DNA from: Bipolaris cookei
Lineage: Eukaryota > Ascomycota > Dothideomycetes > Pleosporales > Pleosporaceae
Length of the DNA stretch: 64,000 bases
Assembly: GCA_002286855.1 (NCBI GenBank)
Contig: NRSV01000042.1
Span: forward strand, 265,048 to 329,047
Direction: 5' to 3'
Notes under the pieces: generated by a model
The model's input: only the letters and a program-made list of their open reading frames with translations
Databases searched by the model: none
Told to the model about the DNA's origin: nothing
Made by a program: the position numbers and the translations under genes
In this document: positions 11,024-23,335 of the stretch, piece after piece
Position numbering within the stretch: the stretch's first letter is position 1
How the letters are laid out: the number at the start of each line of letters is the position of its first letter

Positions 11024-13692
11024 ATGTCCACACCTGTCCTGTCGCCACGCCCGCGCGGTCCCTCCCACTCACATACATCTTCTCGCCCCCGCGGTTCAGG
11101 ATCGACACCAATGACCAGGCCAACAAATCCAATGCACTCGTCCAACACGCTGCCGCCACTAACCCCTCGCATGAATGGCATCGCAAAGACGCCCAGCCAT
11201 GTCACCTCACATAAGCCAAAGGAACCATCCACTCCTTCACCAAATTACTTTGGCCTTGCCGTCAGCAATACTGACCACTTCTCTTCAAGCGCCGCACAGC
11301 ACATTCGTGGTAATTGGAGTCCGCCTAATTCCAATGTACGCTCCACAGCCGCTGCCTCTCCAAGGATCATACCTGTCGAGCAGAACCCCGAGTTTGAGCA
11401 GTTTAAGAAGCAGTCGGAAAACAACCGCACATTTGCACTTGGCAGCTTTGACTTTGCGTCGCCCGGCCTGAAGGCTGCATCCAAGAACTCCTTCTTCGCC
11501 AACTTCGACTTTCCACAACTATCATCACAATCAATGCCTCCGCTCGAGCGAACGGACAACAAGAGCGATACAAGCGACGACCAAGATTTGTCGCCCAAAC
11601 CACGCTCACCAAAGCGCATGCTGTCCGAAGAATCCTCTCTATTCCCCGACCGACCGCGGCGAAATTCCCCCGCTAGTTTTGATGGTCCTGGGCGCTCAGA
11701 TGCTGTAGCACAGTTTGCTGAACCGCGCATGACACGGCCATCACTGCCCTACAATCAACCATTTATCTCACACCTTTCAAAGTCGAGTCGCTCCGAGACA
11801 CTGCCTGCAACTTTTGAGGAAGGATCTGGCACCGATGGCCCTACCATGACGACCCCCCAGCACGTTGTCAACATATTACAATCCTCGGTTGAAGAAGTCC
11901 TTCTCCTCGATCTCCGTGTTTCGACGCAATACGCAAAATCTCGAATCACGGGCGCCCTAAGTTTATGTATTCCCACAACCTTGCTCAAGCGCGCATCTTT
12001 CAATGTCCAAAAGCTTGCCGAAACATTCAAACATGACGACCAAAAGGAGCGTTTCGAGAGTTGGAGAAGCTGTAAGCACATTATTGTCTACGACGCCAAT
12101 TCCTCGCAGCTCAAGGATGCAACGGCATGCGTCAACACTCTCAAAAAGTTCACCACAGAAGGATGGTCGGGCGGTACATATATCATTCGTGGTGGATTTC
12201 AGGAATTCTCAGCAAGATTCCCGTCTTGGATCACGTCTCAGGGCTCGGGAAGCCCAACGTCTGGAACGGCCGCCCTCAACCTTAACTCTGATCTGCCGGC
12301 TGTCGCACCTGTTATTGGTGGCTGCCCCATGCCTGCAGCACAGAATGCGGCAAATCCTTTTTTTGGCAACATTCGGCAAAATATGGATTTGATCGGCGGT
12401 GTTGGACAAATGCCCGTGAAGCTGCCTGCAGGCATGACCCAGTCAGTCCAAGAAGACCTCCCTAGGTGGCTGCAAGCAGCCTCAAAACCCCAAGACAAGG
12501 GCAAGACCGTTGCCGAGCGTTTTCTGCAGATTGAAAAGCGCGAACAGAAGCGCATGCAAAAGGCCCTGTCTGGCCAAGTCGTCTATGATGCGCCCTCGTC
12601 CTCGGGCACTAGTCCGTCTGAACACATACAAATTGCAGGAATCGAGAAGGGATCGAAGAACCGCTACAACAACATCTGGCCATATGAACACACGCGTGTC
12701 AAGCTTGAGGGTGTCGCCGAGGGAAGCTGTGACTATGTCAATGCCAACCACGTCCAAGCCGCATATTCCAATAAGCGTTATATTGCAACACAGGGTCCTA
12801 TTCCGGCTACCTTCAAAGTAAGTGATTTGCTGACACGGATGCATGCTATCAGAGAGTTGACTAATTGTTTGTCCAGGACTTTTGGAACGTGGTTTGGCAG
12901 CAAGATGTTCGCGTCATTGTTATGCTTACCGCCGAGCAAGAAGGCGGACAAGTCAAGGCTCACAACTACTGGTCAGAGAAGCAATACGGGCCGTTGCATC
13001 TCAAAAGCCTTGGCGAACGCAAGGCATCTATAGAGCCGTCCAAGATCCACCGTCACAGGGAGCAGTCCAGACCACCAATCGGCCAGCGCCGGTCAACCAA
13101 CCCGCCCAGGCTTGCCAACTTCACTGCGGAAGCAACCGCCGCACCCACCAGTCAGGAGCAGCCGTACGTCACTGTCCGCAAATTCACACTCTCAAACGAT
13201 GACGAGCCATTTGCGCGCATGCGTGAGATTACTCAGCTCCAATATTCTCACTGGCCCGATTTTGGTGCGCCAGCCCATCCCGCCCATCTTTTGGGTTTGG
13301 TTGAGCAAACAGATGCTGTCGTGCGCTCCGTCAACGGAGGCTCACCTTCACAGCCCGACCCGCCTAACACACGCCCTATCCTTGTACACTGCTCTGCCGG
13401 ATGTGGACGTACCGGCACATTCTGCACCGTAGACTCGGTCCTAGACATGCTTAAGCGGCAACGACAAGCTCGCCATACGAGGCAGACCAACAACAATTCC
13501 AACAACAAAACATCCGAAAAGGAAGTAAAAGACGATGAATGGGTCAACAACGAAGACATGGACCTGATTGCCAAGACGGTGGAAGATTTCCGTTTGCAGC
13601 GCCTGAGCATGGTGCAGAGTTTGCGACAGTTTGTGCTCTGCTATGAGAGCGTCATGGAGTGGCTTGTGGAGCAACACCCCAAGTCTGCGTAG
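11024..13692 (+). CDS. rhodanese/protein tyrosine phosphatase, Pyp-like
   Basis: Exons 11024-12817 and 12877-13692, with a 59-nt GTAAGT...CCAG intron, give 869 aa. The ATG at 11024 (MSTPVLSPRPRG) is preferred; a longer reading upstream is pyrimidine-tract leader. Residues 1-270 are disordered and Ser/Pro-rich. Residues about 279-402 form a rhodanese-like domain. Residues about 546-865 form a classical PTP domain with NRYNNIWPYEHTRV, the WPDFGAP loop and the signature HCSAGCGRTG, whose catalytic cysteine is Cys770. The order matches the fission yeast Pyp1/Pyp2 type that dephosphorylates stress MAP kinases. The substrate is inferred from that family. An Asn/Lys-rich insert (about 790-820) lies after the signature motif. 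Confidence 0.9.
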
Positions 13693-13867
13693 AGCGCGAC
13701 GACACCAACCGTGACCTGGTATGACGGGCAAGACAATCGTTAACCCACAATTATGACATGGACATGAGAATACGAATTTGAAATTCGGTGATGACGGAGC
13801 GATGGGTGGCGCATGCATCTTGTTCATCTGGGTCGTGGCAAAGGCAAAGCTCATTGGGAGGCGTTTT

Positions 13868-13897
13868 TTCTCTTGTCTTGTCTTGTCTTGTCTTGTC
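13868..13897. repeat. TCTTG pentamer repeat
   Basis: Several tandem TCTTG units lie about 180 bp after the phosphatase stop codon. Confidence 0.85.
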
Positions 13898-15388
13898 TCT
13901 TCCTGTTCTTCTCGCATCGGTGCATTACTATTGCATTACTCGGTAAAACAAGGGGGCTTTAGCATTTCTGGTGCATCGGGACAGGTGTACGAGGAGTTTG
14001 TTGCTTTTTTTTTCGGCTTGGGCTGTTTAAACTTGGAGTTTGTGTTGTTCAATATGGTTGTGGGAAATGGGAACATTTTTTCTTCTGGCATATACCATTT
14101 TACCAGTGTGGCATTACTTTAGATAGATTAATCCTAACCAATTGAACCCTATATACTGTGGTCTGTATTCTACTAGATTTACGATTCCAAGTCTTTTTTT
14201 GTTTGTTAAAGAACTCTTGCTTTGACTCTTTACTAGGGCAAATCTATTATTAAACCCAAGTACAAACTCAAAAAAAATGAAGAATGCTTGAGCAAAGAAA
14301 GAGAAAGAGAAAGAGAAAAACGTGAAACGGTTTCGTAGTCTTGCAAGTTCTAAAAACAAAGGAAGATGAAGATAAAAAAATACTTGTTGTTGTTGTTGTT
14401 GTTTTTTTCTCTTAGTCTTTGTTTCTCTTGTCGGGTTTTTTGTCCGGTGCACTACTACTACTACTTCTTGGCCGCGACAAGCGACTAACTACCAAGACCA
14501 AACGTCATACATGTATCATGTTCTGTTTCAATCCTATGGCGCCCCCTTCCGATGAGATTGTCAATCGGACATTTTAGGCAAAAATACACACACACACACA
14601 CACACACATACAAAGAGGCACTGTAAAAATACCTGGGCATTTTGTTTCCTTGTTTTTGTTCGATGTGCATACATGTATGCCGTGTAGATTATTTCGACGT
14701 CGATCAGATTTTTCCTATCATTTATTTTTGATATGTAAGGATAGATTAGATACATTACAATATTACTTGGCTGTCCTAGTAAGAAAAATCAGGAGAGGTG
14801 GAATGGGTACTATAAGATTATTGATTGCTACGTCATGATATGGCGCTTTGGTGTGTTTGTTCGTCCGTTACATCCGATCATCCGTCCGCCGGTAAATACG
14901 TACGATACCAGGTACTAGGTACTAGGTACGTACGTATGTAGACACGCGCCTTGCGCAGTATTGGCTTCTCCACACCTCAGAATCTATAATACCAGGATGT
15001 TTCTCTTTCCTTTGAGGACTATCTGGGATATCGCGCTTGTTTAAAACACCCTAGTCGAGAGGAAGAGAGGGAAAGAAAAAAAAAAGTGGAAACGCACCGA
15101 CGCCAAGCTCGTCGGTGAGGCATACGTACTACATATGTACGTACATGTACTTACATGAACATACTAGTAAGTAGGTTGTTCAACCCGTGTACATGATGCG
15201 CCGTGAAAAGTACAAGAAACCCGCAATACCACCGAGCGCCAAATGCGCCAAACAGAGCATGACCGATGCAGATGATCTCCAACCCCAGCTACATGGCTGG
15301 AAACAAATCAAGGAGAGAGAGAGATTGCTGACTGACGTATGTATGCAGAGAGTCGGTAAAGAAAAAAAAGAGTAAGAAAACAATGACC
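13898..15388. other. intergenic, AT-leaning spacer
   Basis: Convergent spacer between the phosphatase and the next minus-strand gene. It contains a (TTG)n run near 14380, a (CA)n microsatellite at 14586-14609 and tandem AGGTACT units near 14910. No gene was supported. Confidence 0.55.
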
Positions 15389-16347
15389 TTAGGTGAGAAA
15401 ATGCGAATAGTGTCCCGGCACTCTTTGTCGGCATTTTTCGCAGTCGTCCCGATAGCCCATGCTGAAACGACCCATGCCCGTTAGAGCACCACTTCGCTTC
15501 CTGCCGCGAGGTGTGTTGGGTGAAGCGGTCGTCGGTCGTGTCTCCGTCTCCATGGCATCAGTCGTGTTTGCTGGCGAGACACAAAGCCGTGACAGTTGCG
15601 ACTGGGTTTGGGCGGTGGGTGTGTCGGGAATGTCGTCGTCTTCGGATATGGGCGAAGGCATGCGCCTACTTCGGTCTTCATCCAAACCTTGTTTGGGTCC
15701 TTTCCATGCTGGGGGCGGGGCCTGCATAGGCGGTACATGGATGCTATCGATATCCAATCCGCCCGCTGAGCCGCTTATCGGATAGCCTACACCGTTCATT
15801 CCTCCCCTCCTAAAACAAGGATGTATGGGTGTTGGTATCCGGCCATTGCTGGTTACAGAATCCGAGTTGAATAGTGAGGGTTGAAGCATGGGCGGTCGCA
15901 TAAAGGTGCTGCCAAAGGAACTGATTGCTGGCGACTCTGGCGGCTGGCTCCGTGCATCTGCGTCGTCGTCCACGTCCATGTCGTAATCCATTTTACTTGA
16001 TTCTCTTGATATGCAGAAAAAGCCATCTTGAATAGAATCCGGTGAATCCAGTATTCCGTGATCTGATTGTACCGGTGTCATGGAACGAATATCCGTAAAC
16101 AGCCTAGGTGGAGAGGGTGTCTGAAAGGGTCGGTGGGGTAGAGTTGATTGTGATTGGAAATGAAATTGGTCAGTATTTGTGTGGGTTGCAAAGGCTGGCC
16201 GTGATTTCTGGACCCTACTCGTTAGCCAAAGTCAAGAGTTAGATGTATAGTAGGCTGACGTACCTTCGTATATCTGTCCTCGTCACAATCCGAATCCTCG
16301 TCACCGTCCCGATCGCGCTTCCGGTAGGTAGTCTGAAACATGGACAT
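15389..16347 (-). CDS. conserved fungal protein of unknown function
   Basis: Exons 16347-16264 and 16207-15389, split by a 56-nt GTACGT...CCAG intron in phase 0, give 300 aa. The first exon encodes MSMFQTTYRKRDRDGDEDSD, a basic then acidic start. The body is disordered and Pro/Ser-rich, with SP/TP sites (SPISEDDD, TASPNTPRGRKR). The last 25 residues are likely the conserved part: MGYRDDCEKCRQRVPGHYSH, with a CxxC pair. I recall similar C-termini in fungal orphans but assign no function. The join is supported by a phase-0 fit that keeps the frame open through the upstream part of exon 2. An alternative is a start at the internal Met at 16081. Confidence 0.7.
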
Positions 16348-17746
16348 GGCGGCTCGTGCAAACAGGCGTTCTTGGGTAATTATTTAATGGTGCTGACGCG
16401 CCTAGCAGGATGTGGAAGTGGGGGAAGGAGTAGACTTGGGCAGCGGACAAGGCGATGGAGGGGTATGTAAATGAGGATCCGGGGTGGCAGCTGAAGCGCC
16501 TGAAAATATGTTTTGAAGCAAGCAGGCGAGGGGCTGATACGGCTATCAGGGGCCGTCGCGGTGTTTCAGGTCGCATGAAAAGAACCCTGGTTTGTGTTGT
16601 GGAGTCGCGCGCCTCTCATGGCCTGGCGCTCGGGTGGGGGAGAGTCCTGTTTGGTCGTCGGGAAGTCGAGGGCCCGTTGCCTGCATTGGCAGGCTCCTAG
16701 GCGAAGCAGCGATTCTGTAAAGGATGGTGTGGCGTAGCGTAGAGACGTCGTGACCCCGGCCTGCAGAGTGAGGCCGACATGCAGCTGGCCGCTGGGCACC
16801 GCCTCATCACGTGGATCGTATTGTACACAGTAGTATATGCATGGGAAAGGGGAGCTGAGTTGGAGGTGGTTTTGTTCGTCGACGCGAGCCGCAGGTGGCG
16901 CATTCTTGTGTTTCTACAAGGCAGCTGAATAGGCGCCGGCAGCTGTCAAAGGATCGTGTAGAGAGGAGTAGTCGGTGTGGGTGTTCGCTGCTGGCCTGAG
17001 ACGGCTGGGGATTGGCGTAGACGGGACGAGTGCGGCTTCTCAGAATCTTTGGGTGATTACAGGATACTCTGTACTTACTCTACCTCCACATATGTATATA
17101 TGTATCTATATATATACTACATGTGTATGTGTATGTGTATACATTCCATACCATACATACATACATATGTGTATGCATACATAAGCATGTATACGTAGAA
17201 GATTGTCGTCACAGCAGCCAACAGGAAGACAGGCATTGCCATCTGCCAGGCCTGGGCTTATTAGCGAGCATGTAGGGCGGTGTATCGATAACGCAACTCT
17301 AAATGGCAGCCAGAACGGACCATGCAGGCCCCCCACCCTGCCAAAAAAGTCTCAGTCCACTTCAAAATAATTTAGTAGCAATTCTATGTCTGACTGTACG
17401 GGCAACGCGCCTTCAGCTTGACACGCGCCTACACATATCTTCTCGCCTGAAAATCCCACCGGCACTTGGACCTGCATCTACTGCTTACTTTGGCGCCTCG
17501 AGCTGAATCAATTGACTTTACTTATTCACGCTATTTCTTGCTAAAGCAACATAGAAACAACCCCGCCTCTGCGTCTCCGTGACAGTTTACAAAACTCCCA
17601 CCCTCCAGTTGCCAGTCATCTAGCTGTCTTGTATGTGGAGAGAATACAACCACCATTTGTCTTTTACGTCTCACAATATATGCTAATATCGAAAAGTGTA
17701 CTCAACATTTTCGCCAGCTCCATATACACAGGCTCATCCCGCAAAT
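16348..17746. other. intergenic between orphan gene and DAHP synthase
   Basis: About 1.4 kb holding both divergent promoters. Around 17090-17200 there is an AT/GTAT microsatellite-like stretch. No gene was supported. Confidence 0.55.
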
Positions 17747-18966
17747 ATGGCCTCCCACGACCAAACCACCAACGATGACGTGCGCGGTAAACACCCACTT
17801 GGCGATACCGTCAGCGGAACAAGGGCACTGACATTGCTGCACAGTACTTGGTTATGACCCACTCATCCCTCCCCAACTCCTCGCCCAAGAGCTTCCCATC
17901 CCCGCCCACGCCCAAAAGACGGTCCTCCAAGGACGCAAAGATGCTGCCAGCATCATCACACAAAAGGATGACCGACTCCTCGTCATGGTTGGGCCCTGCT
18001 CGCTCCACGATCCAGAATTGGCCATCGAGTACTGCCAGCGTCTCAAGGCCTTGGCCGACAAGCTTCAAGACAACCTCTGCATCATCATGCGTGCCTACCT
18101 TGAAAAGCCACGAACAACGGTCGGCTGGAAGGGCCTGATCAATGACCCAGATATTGACGAGACGTACCAAATCAATAAGGGCCTTAGAGTTTCTCGCAAA
18201 CTGTTTGTTGACCTCACATCTGCGGGCATGCCCATTGCCTCGGAGATGCTCGACACCATCTCTCCACAGTTCCTTGCAGACCTTATCTCCCTTGGCGCCA
18301 TTGGTGCCCGTACGACAGAATCCCAGCTCCACCGTGAACTGGCGTCTGGCCTCTCGTTCCCCATTGGCTTCAAGAACGGTACCGACGGAGGCTTGACAGT
18401 GGCTGTTGATGCTATAGGTGCTGCGGCAGCAAAACATCACTTCATGGGTGTTACCAAGCAGGGTCTGGCCGCCATTACCAGAACCGCAGGTAACGAGCAC
18501 TGCTTCGTTATTCTGCGTGGTGGATCCAAGGGCACCAACTACGATAAGGACAGCATCAAGGCTGCCCGCGAAGCTTTGAAGAAGAAGGGTCTGCCCGAGG
18601 TCATGATGGTTGACTGTTCACATGGTATGTTTTGTGGACTCATTCTGAGCTTCTCAGTAAAAAATGGGACACGCCACTAATACAGGTACAGGCAACTCAA
18701 ACAAGAACCACCGCAACCAGCCCCTTGTAGCAAAGGACATTGCCGACCAAATCCGCAACGGTGAGACTGGCATTGTCGGTGTCATGATTGAGTCCAACAT
18801 CAACGAGGGCAACCAAAAGGTTCCACCCGAGGGTCCTAGCGGTCTTAAGAAGGGCGTCTCCATCACTGATGCCTGCATCGATTGGGACACTACTGTTGAG
18901 ACGCTTGAGAACCTTGCTGCTGCTGTTGCGGAGAGACGGGCACACAAGACCAATAGCGCACAATAG
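17747..18966 (+). CDS. ARO4: 3-deoxy-D-arabino-heptulosonate-7-phosphate (DAHP) synthase
   Basis: Exons 17747-17786, 17845-18624 and 18692-18966 (introns of 58 and 67 nt) give 364 aa, the usual length of fungal class I DAHP synthase. It condenses phosphoenolpyruvate and erythrose-4-phosphate in the first shikimate step. Visible signatures are VMVGPCSLHDPELA, MRAYLEKPRTTVGWKG, GARTTESQLHRELASGLS, GFKNGTDGG, DCSHGNSNKNHRNQP and GVMIESNINEGNQ. HHFMGVTK and GNEHCFVILRGG resemble the Aro4 (tyrosine-sensitive) branch more than Aro3, so the isozyme label is likely but unproven. The second intron's acceptor is the downstream AG at 18691; the AG six bases earlier would add two codons to the invariant SHGNSNK. 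Confidence 0.93.
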
Positions 18967-19288
18967 AGTCTTTGTCACGCATCATATTTTATGTATGAAA
19001 AAGGGGCTTGTCCTAGCGTATCTGGTGGTACTGGGCGTTTTTCCATTTGCCCATTCTAAAGTTTTATCGTGTGGGAGTTTAAAATGAAGAGAAAAATCAT
19101 GCCTCGGATAGACAGGGCTATGGGGTTCAATGTTGCTATGAGGGTTACGAAATACACTCATGAACATAAATATATCGTTCCATTTTTGCTTTCCTGGTAT
19201 AATTGGTGCTAAAACATTTCAACGTTTGAGATCTAACTGGGGTATTTTGAGTGACCATGGTATGTGAGCCATCGACATGAACACCTTG

Positions 19289-20372
19289 TTATTCATTCTC
19301 GTCGTCATCGTCATCATCTTCTTCTTCTTCTTCCGCCCTCTCGTGCAGCGAACTTCTCCTGCTTCTCTCGTTACTCGTTCTCGAAGCCACCCTATCCGCT
19401 CTCTCGCCCACAAACACATCTCCCGTACACTCTGTCCGACACCTAGGGCACTTTCTTTCCCGGTCCCTTCTCCCCCTATAGTAGCTATTCGCACACGCAT
19501 CGTGCCACCTCACTCCGCACTCTTTGTTGTTACACCTGATGCCGACTGTGACAATCTCCCTGCAACCCTCACAATCTCGGATGCGAATCACTTCTCTTCC
19601 GTCTTCGTTCTCGTCGGCCGACTCATTGTACGTCTCCTTGAGGTAGGCGCGAAGTTCCATGAGGGCCCGAGGAGCAAGCGAATAGTATCCCGCGCGAGAC
19701 TTGTTGAAGAAGCCCTGTGCTACGAGGCTATCTAACACGTTGTCGGCTTCGGCAATGGAAATACTCGTGTCTGCGCCTTGCAGTTGCGTGTCTGGCGTTT
19801 CACCGTTGGATTGCGTCGGTGTGCTGTTGAACTGGCTTTGTCTGTTGCGTCGCGATACGCGGGCGATTTGCGATGCTTCTGTGTGTTTTACAGCCATTGT
19901 CTCGCGGACGCTGGTGTTGTTAGCTTCAAACATATGGTCTAAGAGACGCCGGATGTATGCGATTTCATTGGCCGAGAAGGTGGTTGCGAGCTGTGTGAGT
20001 GCATCACTCGTGTTATTTACAAGTGCGTATACAACGTCTTTGCTTTGCTGGTCACGCATGGAGCGGATTTCATAGTCAAAGGTTTCAAGTTTGGCGTTGA
20101 TGGTTTGGATAGTCGATGTCAGGTAAGGCTGCGTCACATCGCCTTCTGTCCATGGGCGGTTGGGGTCTATGGAGTATGTCAGTATTATAGATAGCCCACA
20201 TTTTGTGTAGTAGCTTACTGTATGCCGTCATTATATGAGCTAGAATAGGCTTCATCTCCTCTACGGTGAGAACGCCGTTTGTCTGAAAGGCCTGGAGAAA
20301 TGCGCGGTGTATTGAATTGTAATCCTCATCTTCTATGGGTGCGCGGACAAACGGTGATTCGCTTCGGGACAT
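19289..20372 (-). CDS. NSE1: Smc5-Smc6 complex RING subunit Nse1
   Basis: Exons 20372-20219 and 20166-19289, separated by a 52-nt phase-1 intron, give 343 aa. Nse1 is the RING subunit of the Nse1-Nse3-Nse4 subcomplex of the Smc5/6 DNA-repair machine. The N-terminal two thirds form the winged-helix part (ADNVLDSLVAQGFFNKSRAGYYSL is typical). Residues 250-294 form a C4HC3 RING variant: Cys250, 253, 263, 268, His273, Cys276, 291 and 294. A very acidic Glu/Asp tail ends the protein. The gene is convergent with DAHP synthase, with 322 bp between stop codons. Confidence 0.9.
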
Positions 20373-20909
20373 TTTTCTAGAGAATGTGAGATTCTAGATG
20401 CGGGGTTTGTGTTCAAGAGTTGATAGGCAATCGATGTACGCAAGGGTGGGGAAATTTGGCGACGCGAGAACGCGAAAGCACGTGAACATAAGATACTACT
20501 ACCCCAGATGTGTTCCAGCATTGAACATCATGTCATAGCCTGTCGTCACTGCAGAGCCTCCGAAACACGAGTCAGTCATAAACACTAATTTTTGCAGCCA
20601 GAAGAATTATGCAAAAGTCCTTTTCTTCGTTGCACTATGCCGAGCTTGAATGCAAGTTGCTTCACGCCCATATCTAGCAATATTATACATACTCGTCATT
20701 GCAGAAAAGTTAACTAAACACTGAACAGGGCTGACACTTGCACGTGAATGCATCTAAAGGCCCTAAAGTCTTACGTAGTCTAACCAATCCCAACGCCTGT
20801 TCAGTCATCTAATGTCTTGCCTTACCTCTTGCGCCTACACATAATACAATATCCCATCATCCCGGCATACATATAGCCTTGTTTCTGTAAATTCATGGTC
20901 TGCGCAGTC
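20373..20909. other. intergenic
   Basis: About 540 bp between NSE1 and the 3' end of GOT1. Nothing was recognised. Confidence 0.5.
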
Positions 20910-21557
20910 TTAGACGGGCAGGTCCGAGTTTCTTGTCGCTCCACTGATTGCCTGCAGAGCCTTTGCAATGTAGGGGCCAATTATCGGTACGTTGCTCACG
21001 AATCCCGCAATGGTTGCGAGGAAGTCGCCGAAAAGAACGAGTATGCCATATAGCTCGACTATGAAGCCGATGAATGCCCAGCGCATGAGAATGAGCGATA
21101 TGCCGGCGACGAAGGCGAGTGTACCTTTCCATTTTTGCTTGCGGGCGAAGAAGGCGACCGTTTTTGTTGTTCCAATGATGAGTGTAAGACCAATTATAAA
21201 GAGTATCTGTCGGGGATGCGTAAGAGACGCTCAGGGGGGGAGAGAGTAGAGACATACGTTGCCCATTGCTAGCCTTTTCATTATGTCAGTAAGTCCCGAA
21301 GTTATGACTGGTTTACACATACATGGCGCGATCAAAAAACATCATGACGCCACCCATTAAAAAGAGTCCGCCTGGTCGTCATGTCAACGTTGGATCGCAT
21401 AACAGGCGCATTTGCAAAAACAGGTGCATACCTACCTCCGGAGCAGAAGGCAACCCCAATTTCTATTCGTTATGTTAGAAGGCGTCCGAGCGAACAGTCC
21501 AAGGACTGAGGGGCTGCGCATCTTACTTTGGGTATCTGAAAGCCACATAGTCGGCAT
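20910..21557 (-). CDS. GOT1: Golgi transport protein Got1
   Basis: Five exons: 21557-21527, 21462-21436, 21371-21323, 21273-21258 and 21206-20910. Four introns of 51-64 nt are removed and the frame stays open, giving 139 aa. Starting at the second ATG (21548, MWLSDTQKIG) would give 136 aa, equally plausible. The protein is a small four-helix membrane protein: WLSDTQKIGVAFCSGG, GLFLMGGVMMFFDRAM, LAMGNILFIIGLTLIIG, AFFARKQKWKGT, then two more hydrophobic helices (GFIVELYGILVLFGDFLATI). Got1/Sft2-type proteins act in ER-Golgi and endosome-Golgi vesicle fusion. Exon 4 is only 16 nt, which would defeat simple gene finders. Confidence 0.92.
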
Positions 21558-22418
21558 TTTGGATGCGTGTGATGAGTGTAATTCGCTACGTGCGAGGCGG
21601 TAGAAGTAAAGAACGTCGAGGCAGGGCCACAAGTAAAAGAAAAAGAGATGCGAACAGCAGAAGTGATGCCTAGGCTCGAGGGATATCTGGCATGAAGGTG
21701 GTAACTCTGGTATGCCTGTTTCGTGTCCCCTCGGCGGAAGTTGAGATGCGGGCGCGCTGGGCTGGTAGACCAACCAGCACGGAGCTCACCCCTGCTAGCG
21801 CATCTGTTCCTGCGGGAGACGGCATAAAATTCTGGCTGCGTGCTCCTCTCACTCGAACGAACCATACTCACCACCCACGCTGCATGGATGCAAGCACCGG
21901 TACACATAGGCAATTAATGTATTGTTCTATTATGCTACCCATGCTACGCTACAAATACAATAATCAATGTAGACATCGCCTTGACAACAGCGTGCTTCGA
22001 GCTGCTGTAACTAGGAATCCTCATGCGAGGTCCTGGTATACTGTCTCATGGGCGTAGAAGAATGCTGGATCACGGTTAAGCCGGAGCACCTCCTTGAACC
22101 ATGGGCCGAGAGGCATGTGGTGGGTGGAGAGTAGCTTGACTTTGATGATCATACATATACACTGGGGGCCAGTCCATCTAGCAAGGGCCTATGGCTGAAG
22201 GCTCGCACATGGCCGGCATCATCCATCTTGAGTCGATGCGCCATTGGTGAAAGCATGGGTGTAACGCTACGGAATAAAATGCTGATCTTACTTTGTCAAG
22301 TCAGCCAATTACTGCTGACCCTAAGTCGGCTATGTCGTGCGATATGCTGGGTTGATGTGCTGCAAACATCCCAGTGAGCGCAGAGCTGCACTAATTGTCG
22401 CATCATCAAATCCAGTCC
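21558..22418. other. intergenic upstream of GOT1
   Basis: About 860 bp between the GOT1 start and the IES6 stop. ORFs here show no recognisable domain. Confidence 0.5.
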
Positions 22419-22982
22419 TCATTTCAAGACGGTGTGTGCGCCTCTTGCCGCAAGATAGCCTTCAGATACGTTCTGTGGCATTGTCCTGATGCTGCCAAAC
22501 ACTTCCTTATTGTGGTATCTCAGACGCGTCTTAGGATCCGTGTATGGTGCAGGAAGACCGGTAATGTCGCAGTACTTTTTCTGGCTGCTCGGGTGGAAGC
22601 TCGGTGCAGACTCGATGTTGGTGTACGTGGGTGCAGGGCCGGCTGCGTTCCCTCCCGCAGCTGCTCTGCCATTCTTCTCTAGTACCAGCGTACTCAGGCT
22701 TTGAGTCGCCTGTGCAATGTTGGGCTGTCGGCCAGCATTTCCAGCTGTATTGGTGCCTTCACTGGCGGCAGCGGGGGTTGAAATGCCACTGTTGTTCTGT
22801 GTAGCCATTACCGACGCCTCTTTTCGTGAAGCTTCGCCAAGGATCTGCTTGAGGTTCTTGTTGCGGCGCTGTGGTGGCTTCCAGTTGGGATTCCGGAAGG
22901 GCTTGGAGACTGCATAAATGTCGAGCTTGTCCAGGAGCGCCTGGTGTGTCTTTTCGTCTGAAGCGGCTGTCAAGGGTGCCAT
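22419..22982 (-). CDS. IES6: INO80 complex subunit Ies6 (YL1 C-terminal domain)
   Basis: A single exon of 187 aa. The N-terminus has the conserved KPFRNPNWKPPQRRNKNLKQ segment at residues 27-46. A low-complexity Asn/Ala/Gly linker follows. Residues 135-187 are a YL1_C domain: KKYCDITGLPAPYTDPKTRL, then RYHNKEVFGSI. Ies6 binds Arp5 directly and the pair couples INO80 ATPase activity to nucleosome sliding. Its partner gene ARP5 lies about 1.1 kb away on the other strand. The start is divergent from DAD4, with 353 bp shared between the two ATGs. Confidence 0.93.
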   Translation of the reverse strand: MAPLTAASDEKTHQALLDKLDIYAVSKPFRNPNWKPPQRRNKNLKQILGEASRKEASVMATQNNSGISTPAAASEGTNTAGNAGRQPNIAQATQSLSTLVLEKNGRAAAGGNAAGPAPTYTNIESAPSFHPSSQKKYCDITGLPAPYTDPKTRLRYHNKEVFGSIRTMPQNVSEGYLAARGAHTVLK

Positions 22983-23335
22983 GGCGTGAGAACTTGAAGG
23001 TCAGGATGCAATAGTTGTGCTTGGCTTTGTCGCGTTCACTCAGCAGCGCCTTGTCGCGTCGCTCGTCTAGAGGCTTTGGGGGCTAATATTGCGTGCAAGA
23101 TAGAAGAGTATACAGTTTCGGAACACGCGCTTCTCTGTTTCTAGCTACAGAGGGCGGACGAGATGGGTATCGTGTACGTGTAGGGATAAGGGTGGCTGCG
23201 CTGAGAGACGGAGCTTGCGGAGGGTGGAGCTCCTCCGAGGGACCTGCATGAAGTTACTCACACTAGCTGTTTTGATCCTCCCCACCAAACATCTCTAAGG
23301 CGCGCACTCCACAGCAACACAATACAGCCGCAGAC
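22983..23335. promoter_or_regulatory. bidirectional promoter region of IES6 and DAD4
   Basis: 353 bp between two divergent start codons. No specific factor site was identified. Confidence 0.55.
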
